This document shows positions 27,521 to 36,027 of a DNA stretch of 64,000 nucleotides, one piece after another. The notes below the pieces were generated by a model that made no database searches, was not told the DNA's origin, and worked only from the letters and a program-made list of their open reading frames with translations. Source of the DNA: Phycicoccus avicenniae_A. Its GTDB lineage: Bacteria; Actinomycetota; Actinomycetes; Actinomycetales; Dermatophilaceae. Numbering within the stretch: the stretch's first letter is position 1; the number at the start of each line of letters is the position of its first letter. The position numbers and the translations under genes are program-made. The stretch is from assembly GCF_050496545.1 (NCBI RefSeq), contig NZ_JBNVZV010000010.1, positions 81,340 to 145,339 of the forward strand, in the 5' to 3' direction.

Positions 27521-27786
27521 GACGCCCGCCCCAGACCGCCACTCGCCTCCTCGGCCGAGGCGGCCACGGCCAGCGCCCGCACGGCGTCGGCGAGCCATCC
27601 GAGCTCCTCCTCGAGCGTGGCGAGCGCGGCGGCCCTCGCCTGCACCCGCTCCCCTACTTGCTCGGCGGCCGGCCCCTCCCATCCGGGAGTCCCCGCACGC
27701 ACGAGCGCGGCACGACGCAGCCCCACCTCGTCGGCCACCGCCCGCACCCGGACCGCCAACCGCTCGAACTCCGCGACGTCCGTCAC
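27517..27786 (-). CDS. Small WXG100-like helical protein
   Basis: 89 residues with two predicted helices (about 3-28 and 40-75) joined by a turn TPGWEGPAAEQ, close to the Trp-X-Gly hairpin of ESAT-6/WXG100 proteins. The length fits that family. It starts with GTG at 27786 and is translationally coupled to the hydrolase. WXG100 proteins are usually type VII secretion substrates, but no secretion ATPase or channel gene is in the window, so the assignment is tentative. Confidence 0.5.
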   Translation of the reverse strand: MTDVAEFERLAVRVRAVADEVGLRRAALVRAGTPGWEGPAAEQVGERVQARAAALATLEEELGWLADAVRALAVAASAEEASGGLGRAS

Positions 27787-27914
27787 CGCGTCCCCTCTCG
27801 ACCGGTCCAGCCCACCCCGGCCGACCCCCCGTCCGCCAGACCCCGGCCCCGGTCTGTGGACGACGGCCCTGCCGCGCCGCCCCTGTGGACGGTGCCCGGC
27901 TAGCCTGTCCGGCG

Positions 27915-29537
27915 ATGGACGCGCCCCCCACCGACCGACCGGACGTCACCGTCGTCGTCGCCACCTTCCGCACGGGCGAGCCGCTGCTCGAGCTCGTGCG
28001 GGCGATGGAGCGGCAGAGCATCGGGACCGACCGGCTCCAGCTCGTGACCGTCGACGACGGCTCCGGCGACGACACCCCGACCACGCTGCGCACCCTGGCC
28101 GCCGACCGCCCGTGGATGACCGTCGAGGAGATCCCGAACTCCGGCTGGCCGTGCCGCCCGCGCAACGTCGGCACCGGCCTCGCCCGCGGCCGGTGGGTGC
28201 TCTTCATGGACCACGACGACCTGCTCTGGCCGCGCGCGCTCGAGGCGATGGTCACCGCGGGCGACCGTGCCGGTGCCGACGTGGTCCTCGGCAAGGAGGT
28301 GCGCACCGGCGGCCGGACCATCGGGCTGGACGCGTTCCGCGCGAGCAGCGACGACGCGCACGTCACCCGCGACCACGTCTTCGCCGTGTCCACGCCGCAC
28401 CGGATGTACCGCACGGCCTTCCTCGAGGAGCACGGCATCGGCTTCGACGAGTCGCTGCGCCGGCTCGAGGACGTCCACCTGCTCGCCGCGGCCGAGGTGC
28501 ACGCGCCGCGCACCGCCGTCGTCGCGGACGAGGCCTGCTACCAGTGGGTCATCCACGGCGACAACAGCTCGCTGCGCCACCCGGACCCGCTCGAGTACTT
28601 CGGCGCGGCCCGGCGCGTCCTCGACGAGATCGACCGGTGGCCGCACCCGCCGGAGGTGCGTGACGACGCCCGCCGGTTGCTGCTGCGCACGATGATCCTC
28701 AACCGGGCCAGCCCCTCGGGCCTGCCGTCGTGGGACCCGGAGTACCGGCGGGCCTTCTTCGACGCGGCCCGCGGTGTCGTCCTCGACCGGATGCCCGAGC
28801 ACCTCGATGCCGGGCTCGGTGCGCACGACCGGATGCGCGCCGCCTTCTTCCGCTCCGGCGATCTCGACTCGGTCGCCGCCTTCGGTGTGCCCGAACGGAT
28901 CCCGACGACGCGGCCGCAGGCCGTCGCCGTCGAGCGGGCCGGTGACCGGCTGCGCGTCACCGTCCGCGTCCGGCTCCTCCACGGCGACGGTCCGGACCTG
29001 GTCCTCGAGCGTGACGGCGACCGGCTCCTCCTGCGACCCCACGCGGACGTGCCGGAGGACCTGGTCCGTTCCAGGCTCGACGTCACCGCCGAGCTCGCCG
29101 ACGCCCGGGTCGACCTGCTGCTCGTCGAGCGGTCCACGAACGCCGAGTGGTTCCAGCCCGCGGCGGTCACCGCCGGCGTCGTCGAGGGCCCCGACGGGCC
29201 CGTCTGGGAGGCCACGGTCGTCGCCGAGGTCGACCCCTCCACCGCGCGGGCGGGTCACCCGGTCGGCCGCGGCCGCTGGGACCTGCGGCTGCACACGCTC
29301 GTCGCGGGTGTGGACTCGCGGGTCCTCGTCCGGGTGGACGAGGACCTCGCCCTGCCCGGGCCCGTCCCCGTCGGCACCGACGTCGCCGCCCCGTACCGCA
29401 CGCAGGGCGGGCGGCTGGCCCTCCACGTGACCCGCCCGAGCGGGCCGAAGCCGACGCCGGCGATGTCCTCGCCGGTGTCGCGGGCGCGCTCGTTCGCCGG
29501 TCGGCTCCGGCGACGTCTGCGCCGCCACCTACGCTGA
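27915..29537 (+). CDS. Family 2 glycosyltransferase with C-terminal beta-rich domain
   Basis: 540 residues. The N-terminal GT-A domain (about 1-240) has DVTVVVATFRTGEPL, a nucleotide-sugar loop TVDDGSGDDTP and the metal motif MDHDDLLWP. RRLEDVHLLAAAEVHAP likely contributes the catalytic acid. The last 220 residues are rich in short beta strands, resembling the accessory domains of wall-teichoic-acid or capsular glycosyltransferases; the extreme C-terminus is very basic (RRRLRRHLR). ATG at 27915. The stop is 5 bp before mycothione reductase, so they are probably co-transcribed. The acceptor is unknown. Confidence 0.8.
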   Translation: MDAPPTDRPDVTVVVATFRTGEPLLELVRAMERQSIGTDRLQLVTVDDGSGDDTPTTLRTLAADRPWMTVEEIPNSGWPCRPRNVGTGLARGRWVLFMDHDDLLWPRALEAMVTAGDRAGADVVLGKEVRTGGRTIGLDAFRASSDDAHVTRDHVFAVSTPHRMYRTAFLEEHGIGFDESLRRLEDVHLLAAAEVHAPRTAVVADEACYQWVIHGDNSSLRHPDPLEYFGAARRVLDEIDRWPHPPEVRDDARRLLLRTMILNRASPSGLPSWDPEYRRAFFDAARGVVLDRMPEHLDAGLGAHDRMRAAFFRSGDLDSVAAFGVPERIPTTRPQAVAVERAGDRLRVTVRVRLLHGDGPDLVLERDGDRLLLRPHADVPEDLVRSRLDVTAELADARVDLLLVERSTNAEWFQPAAVTAGVVEGPDGPVWEATVVAEVDPSTARAGHPVGRGRWDLRLHTLVAGVDSRVLVRVDEDLALPGPVPVGTDVAAPYRTQGGRLALHVTRPSGPKPTPAMSSPVSRARSFAGRLRRRLRRHLR

Positions 29538-29542
29538 CGGGC

Positions 29543-30937
29543 ATGCCCCACCACGACCTCGTCATCATCGGCAGCGGCTCGGGGAACTCGCTCCTCACCC
29601 CCGAGCTGGAGGGCCTGGACGTCGCCATCGTCGAGAAGGGCACCTTCGGGGGCACCTGTCTCAACGTCGGCTGCATCCCCACGAAGATGTTCGTCCTGCC
29701 CGCGGACCGTGTCGTGGAGGCCGAGGACGCCGCTCGCCTGGGCGTCACGTTCGGCGCCCCCACCGTCGACTGGCCGGCCATCCGGGACCGGATCTTCGGC
29801 CGCATCGACCCGATCTCGCACGGCGGCGAGGAGTACCGGCAGGGCCAGGACCACGTCACGCTCTACCGCACCCGCGCCCGGTTCACCGGCCCACGCACCC
29901 TCGTGCTCGACACCGGGGAGGAGGTCACGGCCGAGCGCGTGGTCGTCGCGGCCGGCAGCCGAGCCGTCGGCCTGGCCGTCGACGGCCTCACGGGTGCCGA
30001 CCCGGACCACGGCGTCCACACCTCCGACACCGTCATGCGGATGGACGCCCTCCCCGCGCGGATGGTCGTCGTCGGCGGTGGCTTCGTGGCGTGCGAGATG
30101 GCGCACGTCTTCTCCGCCCTCGGCGTGCACGTGACGCAGGTCCAGCGCTCGCCGCGGCTGCTCATGGCCGAGGAGGAGGCGATCTCGCAGCGCTACACCG
30201 AGGTCGCGGGCGGCCGGTACGACGTGCGGCTGCGCACGAAGGTGACCGACGCCGAGCACGTCGACGGCACGTGGCGGCTCACCACGGAGGGTCCCGTTGG
30301 CGAGGGCCACCTCGAGGCCGAGACGGTCCTGCTGGCGGTCGGGCGCCGCCCGAACACCGACCTGCTCGACGTCCTGGCCGGCGGGCTGGAGACCCACCCG
30401 GACGGCCGGCTCGTGGTCGACGCACAGCAGCGGACCAGCGTCCCCAACGTCTGGGCGCTCGGCGACATCTCGTCCGAGCATCAGCTCAAGCACGTCGCCA
30501 ACCACGAGGCTCGCATCGTCGCCCACAACCTCGCCGTCGACCTCGGGCGCGTCCCGGGGCCGGCCCGCGAGGACGACGGCCGCCCGGTCCCGCACGCCGT
30601 CTTCGGTCATCCGCAGGTCGCCTCCTTCGGTCCGACGGCCGACCGGCTGCGTTCGGAGGGGGCCGAGTTCGTCTCGTACACGCAGAAGGTGGGGGACGTC
30701 GCGTACGGCTGGGCCCTCGAGGACACCACGGGGCTCCTGACGGTGCACGCGAGCCCGGACGGGCGGATCCTCGCCGCCCACGCGCTGGGGCCGCAGGCGT
30801 CCAGCATCATCCAGCCGCTCATCCAGGCCGCGAGCCTGGGCCAGCAGGCCCACGAGGTGGCCCGCGGCCAGTACTGGATCCACCCGGCGCTGGCCGAGGT
30901 CGTCGAGAACGCCCTCCTCGGGCTCCCGCTCGACTGA
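29543..30937 (+). CDS. mtr: Mycothione reductase
   Basis: 464-residue FAD disulfide oxidoreductase that regenerates mycothiol from mycothione with NADPH. It contains IIGSGSGNSLL (FAD), the redox-active pair in GGTCLNVGCIPTKMFV, VVVGGGFVACEMAHVFSALG (NADPH) and the C-terminal HPALAEVVENALLGL dimer motif with its catalytic His. The lack of an AMVAEE-type glutathione-reductase signature, and the GSGSGN start, favour mycothione reductase over lipoamide dehydrogenase. Its presence implies a mycothiol-using actinobacterium. Confidence 0.9.
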   Translation: MPHHDLVIIGSGSGNSLLTPELEGLDVAIVEKGTFGGTCLNVGCIPTKMFVLPADRVVEAEDAARLGVTFGAPTVDWPAIRDRIFGRIDPISHGGEEYRQGQDHVTLYRTRARFTGPRTLVLDTGEEVTAERVVVAAGSRAVGLAVDGLTGADPDHGVHTSDTVMRMDALPARMVVVGGGFVACEMAHVFSALGVHVTQVQRSPRLLMAEEEAISQRYTEVAGGRYDVRLRTKVTDAEHVDGTWRLTTEGPVGEGHLEAETVLLAVGRRPNTDLLDVLAGGLETHPDGRLVVDAQQRTSVPNVWALGDISSEHQLKHVANHEARIVAHNLAVDLGRVPGPAREDDGRPVPHAVFGHPQVASFGPTADRLRSEGAEFVSYTQKVGDVAYGWALEDTTGLLTVHASPDGRILAAHALGPQASSIIQPLIQAASLGQQAHEVARGQYWIHPALAEVVENALLGLPLD

Positions 30938-30945
30938 GTGCGGGG

Positions 30946-31683
30946 TCAGGCCGGGCGCTGCGGGCTGCGGTCGGTGAGGCAGTAGACGCGACCGACCGGG
31001 TCGGTGAGGACGGTCCAGAACGCGTTGACCGCCACCACGCGCGCTCCGGCGGACACGTGCCGCTCGGTGTCGGCGGACCGGTCCGCGCAGGCGAGGTCGA
31101 CGTGCGCGCGGACCTCGCCGTCCTCCTCGCCGAGGCGCTGCAGGAGCAGCCGGATCGGCAGCGGCGCTCCCCCGTCGGCGTTGGCGAACTCCGGCAGTCG
31201 GCCCTCCCGCCGGGGCCAGCCGGTGAGCGCCGGCCAGTAGGCGTTCTCGGTGTCCCAGTGGCGTCTCGGCACGTCGAGGCAGACCTGGTCCAGGATGCTC
31301 GTCAGCCCCTCACGGTCCTGGGCGGACTCGCCGGCCCACGTCGTCAGGCAGTGCACGAACCCGCCCGGTGACCGGAGGACGACCACGGTCTCGCCGATCG
31401 TCCCGACGCGCGTCGCGCCGAGCGACTCCGCGTGCTCGGCCGCTGCGTGGACGTCCTCGACGTCGAGGTCGACGTGCACGCCGCCGGGGCCGTCGTCCAC
31501 CGCCTGCAGCTTGACCCACGCCTCGCCGTGGTGCGGTGCGAGCGTGGCGAACTCGCGATGCCCACCGCGCCGGTCGACGAGGTCCTGGCCGGTGACCTCG
31601 GACCAGAAGCCCCACGAGCGCTCGGCATCGGCACGTGGTGTGTCGAGGAACATCCAGGCCCAGCGGGGTGCGGACGGGTTCAT
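30946..31683 (-). CDS. VOC (glyoxalase/bleomycin-resistance fold) protein, two domains
   Basis: 245 residues made of two vicinal-oxygen-chelate modules: about 5-115 (WMFLDTPRADAERSWGFWSEVTG, VHVDLDVEDVHAAAEHAESLGA, VVLRSPGGFVHCL) and about 125-240 (QVCLDVP, WTVLTDPVGRVYCLTDRSP). The metal-ligand pattern is only partly visible. Its ATG overlaps the menC stop (ATGA), so it is translated with menC, yet no menaquinone role is known for such proteins. It converges on mtr with an 8-bp gap. Confidence 0.75.
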   Translation of the reverse strand: MNPSAPRWAWMFLDTPRADAERSWGFWSEVTGQDLVDRRGGHREFATLAPHHGEAWVKLQAVDDGPGGVHVDLDVEDVHAAAEHAESLGATRVGTIGETVVVLRSPGGFVHCLTTWAGESAQDREGLTSILDQVCLDVPRRHWDTENAYWPALTGWPRREGRLPEFANADGGAPLPIRLLLQRLGEEDGEVRAHVDLACADRSADTERHVSAGARVVAVNAFWTVLTDPVGRVYCLTDRSPQRPA

Positions 31684-32681
31684 GCGGGACCTCCGGGGTC
31701 GAGGTGGGCGTGCGCTGCGGCGACCCGCTCGCGCCACCAGGTGGTGCGCTCGGGCGGCGCGGCCCAGCGGTCGAGCAGGTCCGGGTCGGCGGCGACCCGC
31801 CCGGCGGGCAGCGAACCCGCCTGCGGCACCAGCGGTTCCGGCGTGACGTCACCCTCGAGCAGCGCGACGGTGCCGAGACCGCATGCGTACGGCAGGTCCG
31901 GGAGGGCGGCGGCGAGGGCGACGCCGGCGGCCATCCCGACGCTCGTGTCGAGGGCGGAGGAGACGACCGCCGGCAGCCCGCAGGCCTGCACCACCTCCAG
32001 CGCCGCCCGCACACCACCGAGGGGTGCGACCTTGACCACGACGACGTCGGCGGCGGCGAGGTCGCGCACGCGCAGGGGGTCCGAGGCCTTGCGGATGGAC
32101 TCGTCGGCGGCGACCGGCACACCGAGCCCCCGGCGGCCGAGCAGCAGCCGCAGGTCGCGCAGCTCCTCGACCGTGGCACAGGGCTGCTCGGCGTACTCGA
32201 GGTCGTAGCGCGCCAGCCGGCCGAGCACGTCCGCGGCCTCCTCGACACCCCACCCACCGTTGGCGTCGACGCGGATGCGCCCCTCGCGGCCGAGCGCCGC
32301 GCGGACGGCCGCGACCCGGTCGACGTCGGCGGACGACGGCTGCCCGCGCTCGGCGACCTTCACCTTCGCGGTGGTGCACCCCGGGAACCGGGCCAGCACA
32401 CCCGGCACCTCGCCCGGCCCGACGGCCGGCACGGTGGCGTTGACGGGCACGGTGCCCCGCACCGTCTCCGGCCAGCTCTCCCACGCCGCTTCGACCCCGG
32501 CGGCGAGCCAGCGCGAGGCCTGGGCCGGGCCGTACTCGAGGAACGGCGCGAACTCGCCCCAGCCCTCGGGGCCGTGCAGCAGGGCGGCCTCGCGCACGCG
32601 CACACCGCGGAACGGCACACGCATCGGGATCGCGACGACGTGCAGGCCGGCGAGCAGCTCGTCGACGGCGGGGAGGCTCAC
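31680..32681 (-). CDS. menC: o-Succinylbenzoate synthase
   Basis: 333-residue enolase-superfamily enzyme that dehydrates SHCHC to o-succinylbenzoate. Key motifs: TTAKVKVAE (general base Lys), RVDANGGW (Mg2+ Asp), YAEQPC (Glu), VAADESI (Asp/Glu) and VVVKVAPLGG (second catalytic Lys). The length and motifs fit actinobacterial MenC (M. tuberculosis Rv0553-like). GTG start at 32681. Confidence 0.92.
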   Translation of the reverse strand: MSLPAVDELLAGLHVVAIPMRVPFRGVRVREAALLHGPEGWGEFAPFLEYGPAQASRWLAAGVEAAWESWPETVRGTVPVNATVPAVGPGEVPGVLARFPGCTTAKVKVAERGQPSSADVDRVAAVRAALGREGRIRVDANGGWGVEEAADVLGRLARYDLEYAEQPCATVEELRDLRLLLGRRGLGVPVAADESIRKASDPLRVRDLAAADVVVVKVAPLGGVRAALEVVQACGLPAVVSSALDTSVGMAAGVALAAALPDLPYACGLGTVALLEGDVTPEPLVPQAGSLPAGRVAADPDLLDRWAAPPERTTWWRERVAAAHAHLDPGGPA

Positions 32682-32705
32682 GCCCCCACGCTAGACCCGG
32701 CCGGC

Positions 32706-33977
32706 TCAGAGCTTCGCGAGTGCCTTCTGGATCTCGTTGACGGCCAGCGCCGCGAAGGCCAGCGCGCACAGGCCCATCCAGAGGTTGGACCAGAGCCGGT
32801 TGCGCCACTCCCCCGGCACGCGGTCGGAGTTGAGCATCCACAGGAGGGTGACGGCGAGGAACGGCATGAAGAACGCGCCGAGGATGCCGTAGGCGAGGAT
32901 CAGCCAGACCGGCTGGCCGAGCGCGATGAGGATGATCGGCGGGAAGGTCAGCCAGAGGATGTACGCCTTGTACCAGCGCCCGCCGATGCCGCGGTCGGGG
33001 TGGTCGTCGGCGAGGCCGCGGACGTGCCCCACGAAGTCGGCGAACATCAGCGAGACGCCGTTCCAGACGCCGACGAGCGAGGACATCGCGGCGGCCCAGA
33101 AGCCGACGAGGAAGACCTTGCTGGCCCAGGTGCCGTAGCGGTCGTCGAGGACGTCGGCGAGGTCGAGCAGCCCCTTGTCGCCGGTCTGGACGGCGATCTG
33201 CGCGGAGTACAGGAGCTCGGCGCCGACGATCAGCGTGGCGACGACGAAGATGCCGGTGACGATGTAGGCGACGCGGTTGTCGAGGCGCATCACCTTCATG
33301 TGCCGCGGTGTGGTCCAGCCCTTCTCGCGGATCCAGTACCCGTACGCGGCGAGCGTGATGGTGCCGCCGACGCCGCCGGCCACGGAGAGGACGTTGACCA
33401 TCGAGCCGGCCGGGATGGTCGGGACGAGCCCGACGACGAGGTCGGGGATGTTCGGCACCGTGAGGACGGCGGCGCCGACCATCGTCACGAACATCAGCGC
33501 GACCAGTGCGGCACAGACCTTCTCGAAGAGCGCATACCGACCGGCCCACACGAGGACCAGCCCGATGAGCCCGGACAGCACGCCCCACACCGGCACCGGG
33601 AGCGCCGGGAAGAGCGAGTGCAGCGGGAGGCCCGTGCCGGCCATCGCCGCGGCGCCGTAGACGAAGCCCCAGACGACGATGTACGGCCCGAAGTAGAAGA
33701 GCGTCCAGCGGCCCAGGCTGGACCAGCCCTCGTAGATGGTCTTGCCCGTGGCGAGCGTCCACCGACCGGCGCCCTCCACGAGGACGATCTTCATGAGGCA
33801 GCCGACGACGACGGCCCACAGCAGGGCGTACCCGTACTTCTGGCCGGCGATGAGGGTGGCCACGAGGTCGATGGCACCGACACCGGTGGCGGCGACGACC
33901 AGGCCGGGCCCGATCAGCCTCCACCGTGGCGGGGAACCGGACTCGGACTGCTGGGGCGGCGAGGTCGTCGTCGACAT
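32706..33977 (-). CDS. Nramp-superfamily membrane transporter lacking the DPGN and MPH metal-binding motifs
   Basis: 423 residues with about 11 membrane helices. The opening WRLIGPGLVVAATGVGAIDLVATLIAG aligns with Nramp helix 1, but the Mn2+-binding DPGN is replaced by GAID; helix 6 reads GGTITLAAYGYW instead of an A..MPH motif. The overall fold pattern (AGQKYGYALLWAVVVG after helix 1, ATGKTIYEG) still fits the family. Canonical Mn2+/Fe2+ transport is therefore doubtful; Nramp-related proteins that move Mg2+ or other solutes are known. ATG at 33977, with GGAAGGGTGGGG upstream. Confidence 0.8.
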   Translation of the reverse strand: MSTTTSPPQQSESGSPPRWRLIGPGLVVAATGVGAIDLVATLIAGQKYGYALLWAVVVGCLMKIVLVEGAGRWTLATGKTIYEGWSSLGRWTLFYFGPYIVVWGFVYGAAAMAGTGLPLHSLFPALPVPVWGVLSGLIGLVLVWAGRYALFEKVCAALVALMFVTMVGAAVLTVPNIPDLVVGLVPTIPAGSMVNVLSVAGGVGGTITLAAYGYWIREKGWTTPRHMKVMRLDNRVAYIVTGIFVVATLIVGAELLYSAQIAVQTGDKGLLDLADVLDDRYGTWASKVFLVGFWAAAMSSLVGVWNGVSLMFADFVGHVRGLADDHPDRGIGGRWYKAYILWLTFPPIILIALGQPVWLILAYGILGAFFMPFLAVTLLWMLNSDRVPGEWRNRLWSNLWMGLCALAFAALAVNEIQKALAKL

Positions 33978-34023
33978 GCGGCCCCACCCTTCCGCACCCG
34001 GCGGCCCATCGGGGCTTTCGGCG

Positions 34024-34935
34024 TCACCGCATGTCCGGACCCCCGGTGCGCTCCCGCAGCACCAGCGCGCGGTCGCGCATGCCGATGACCCGTCGCCGGA
34101 ACACCCCGAGCAGCAGGGCCGGGTCGCCGAGGGGGACGACGTCCGGGCTCTGCGACCCGTAGTAGCCGCTCCCGGAGAAGCCCGCCGGCCCACCACCGAC
34201 GGCGTGCGCGAGCGATGTGGCGCGGCTGCTCGGGGCGGACCGCAGGCCGAACACCTCCTGCACGTCCCGGGACCGCAGCGGGCGGCCGGCCCCCGCGAGG
34301 TCGTTGCCGCGTGCCACCGCCCAGACGAGCGCGGCGGCGGTGGTGTCGTCGCGGTCGCCGCGGAGGAGGGCGTACGGGTCGTCGCGCACCAGCCGCGCGA
34401 GGAGACGGCGCGTCGCGGTCAGGCCCTCGGCACCGAGCATCTCGAGGGCGGGCCCGGCCAGCCGGCGCTCGATCCCCTCTGCTCTCTCGCGCCGGTGCCC
34501 CTCGACGCCGTCGAGCCGCAGCTCCTCCTCGTCGGGGAGCGGTGTGCCGGTGAGCGACGACAGGGCGTCGGCGCCCCCGACGGCCGTGGCCAGCCAGGCG
34601 AGCTGCAGCTCGTGGCCGGGAGGTACGGGCGGTGGCGGTGGCGGCCTGCGGTCCTCGAGCTCGAGCGCGGCACAGGCGTACTCGCTCGCGTGCACCGGCG
34701 TACGGAGGACATCGACCACGCGGTCGCCGATGAGGACGATCGTCGTGACCTCGTCGCGCCGGGTGCTCAGGAGGTCGACGTCCGACACCCGGCTCTCTCC
34801 CCGGGAGTACCCACCCCACGGCTCACCCCAGGACCCCGTGGGCTCGTCGTTCCGCCACCGGTCCGGGCGCAGGACGCCGTCGAGGTCCTCCTCCCAGCGT
34901 CGTCCTCCGCGCGACCCCTGCCACCCGTCGACCAC
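34024..34935 (-). CDS. Hypothetical protein, 303 residues
   Basis: No family recognised. The GTG start at 34935-34933 is chosen because a perfect AAGGAGG lies 8 bases upstream; the open frame extends further but into the menB promoter. It contains a charged N-terminus (WQGSRGGRRWEEDLDG), a beta-rich stretch (TTIVLIGDRVVDVLRTPV), a Pro run of six, and a helical, Arg/Leu-rich C-terminal half. No signal peptide or membrane segment is seen. It is divergent from menB. Codon use (G/C at third positions) is like its neighbours, which supports it being real. Confidence 0.6.
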   Translation of the reverse strand: MVDGWQGSRGGRRWEEDLDGVLRPDRWRNDEPTGSWGEPWGGYSRGESRVSDVDLLSTRRDEVTTIVLIGDRVVDVLRTPVHASEYACAALELEDRRPPPPPPVPPGHELQLAWLATAVGGADALSSLTGTPLPDEEELRLDGVEGHRRERAEGIERRLAGPALEMLGAEGLTATRRLLARLVRDDPYALLRGDRDDTTAAALVWAVARGNDLAGAGRPLRSRDVQEVFGLRSAPSSRATSLAHAVGGGPAGFSGSGYYGSQSPDVVPLGDPALLLGVFRRRVIGMRDRALVLRERTGGPDMR

Positions 34936-35056
34936 CGCGACCACCTCCTTGCTCCGGCACCTGCGGCCGGGCGCGACCCGATGACCCGACCCTGTCAGGG
35001 CCTCCGCTCCCGGCCGCCGGGTTTTCCACAGGCCGCCCACGGATAGCCTTGCGCGC

Positions 35057-35998
35057 GTGAGTGCGATCGACGGCGTCAGCGAGACCTTCGACCCGGCCGC
35101 GTGGCAGGAGGTGCCCGGCTTCGAGGACCTCACCGACGTCACGTACCACCGGGCCGTCGACGTCGGCTGCGTGCGGGTCGCCTTCGACCGCCCCGAGGTG
35201 ATGAACGCCTTCCGGCCGCACACCGTCGACGAGCTCTACCGCGTCCTCGACCACGCCCGGCGCACGCCGGACGTCGGTGTCGTCCTCCTCACCGGCAACG
35301 GCCCCGGCCCGCAGGGCAACGGCGCCGCCGGCAAGTGGGCCTTCTGCACCGGCGGGGACCAGCGCATCCGCGGCCGCTCCGGGTACCAGTACGCCGACGG
35401 CACGACCGCCGACACCGTCGACGAGCGCCGCGTCAAGGCCGAGGGCGGGCGGCTGCACATCCTCGAGGTGCAGCGGCTCATCCGCACGATGCCCAAGGTC
35501 GTCGTCGCCGTCGTCGGCGGGTGGGCGGCCGGCGGTGGGCACAGCCTGCACGTCGTCTGCGACCTCACGGTCGCCTCGCGCGAGCACGCGGCGTTCAAGC
35601 AGACCGACGCCGACGTCGGCTCGTTCGACGGCGGCTACGGCAGCGCCTACCTCGCGAAGATGGTGGGGCAGAAGTTCGCCCGCGAGATCTTCTTCCTCGG
35701 GCGCACCTACTCCGCCGAGGACATGCACCGGATGGGTGCCGTCAACATCGTCGCCGACCACGCCGAGCTCGAGGTCGAGTCGCTGCGGCTGGCGCGCGAG
35801 GTGATGGGCAAGAGCCCGCAGGCGCAGCGGATGCTCAAGTTCGCCTTCAACCTCCTCGACGACGGGCTGATGGGCCAGCAGGTCTTCGCCGGCGAGGCAA
35901 CCCGGCTCGCCTACATGACCGACGAGGCCGTCGAGGGTCGCGACCAGTTCCTCGAGAAGCGCGACCCCGACTGGTCGCCGTTCCCCTGGTACTTCTGA
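35057..35998 (+). CDS. menB: 1,4-Dihydroxy-2-naphthoyl-CoA synthase
   Basis: 313-residue crotonase-fold enzyme that cyclises o-succinylbenzoyl-CoA. Diagnostic: FDRPEVMNAFRPHTVDEL, FCTGGDQRIRG, VVGGWAAGGGHSLHVVCDLT (oxyanion hole), QTDADVGSFDGGYGSAYLA and the C-terminal KRDPDWSPFPWYF. The Asp in GSFDGGYG is the family's active-site residue. GTG start at 35057. It is followed 29 bp later by a fatty-acid transporter gene on the same strand. Confidence 0.96.
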   Translation: MSAIDGVSETFDPAAWQEVPGFEDLTDVTYHRAVDVGCVRVAFDRPEVMNAFRPHTVDELYRVLDHARRTPDVGVVLLTGNGPGPQGNGAAGKWAFCTGGDQRIRGRSGYQYADGTTADTVDERRVKAEGGRLHILEVQRLIRTMPKVVVAVVGGWAAGGGHSLHVVCDLTVASREHAAFKQTDADVGSFDGGYGSAYLAKMVGQKFAREIFFLGRTYSAEDMHRMGAVNIVADHAELEVESLRLAREVMGKSPQAQRMLKFAFNLLDDGLMGQQVFAGEATRLAYMTDEAVEGRDQFLEKRDPDWSPFPWYF

Positions 35999-36027
35999 GC
36001 CCTCCTCCTCTGGCAGGGTTGCCTGCC

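Noticed and set aside
29543..30937. Dihydrolipoamide dehydrogenase or mercuric reductase
   Set aside because: The GSGSGNS start and C-terminal end motif fit mycothione reductase better, and no 2-oxo acid dehydrogenase or mer genes are near.
35057..35998. Generic enoyl-CoA hydratase
   Set aside because: The GSFDGGYG and terminal DWSPFPWYF motifs are specific to MenB.
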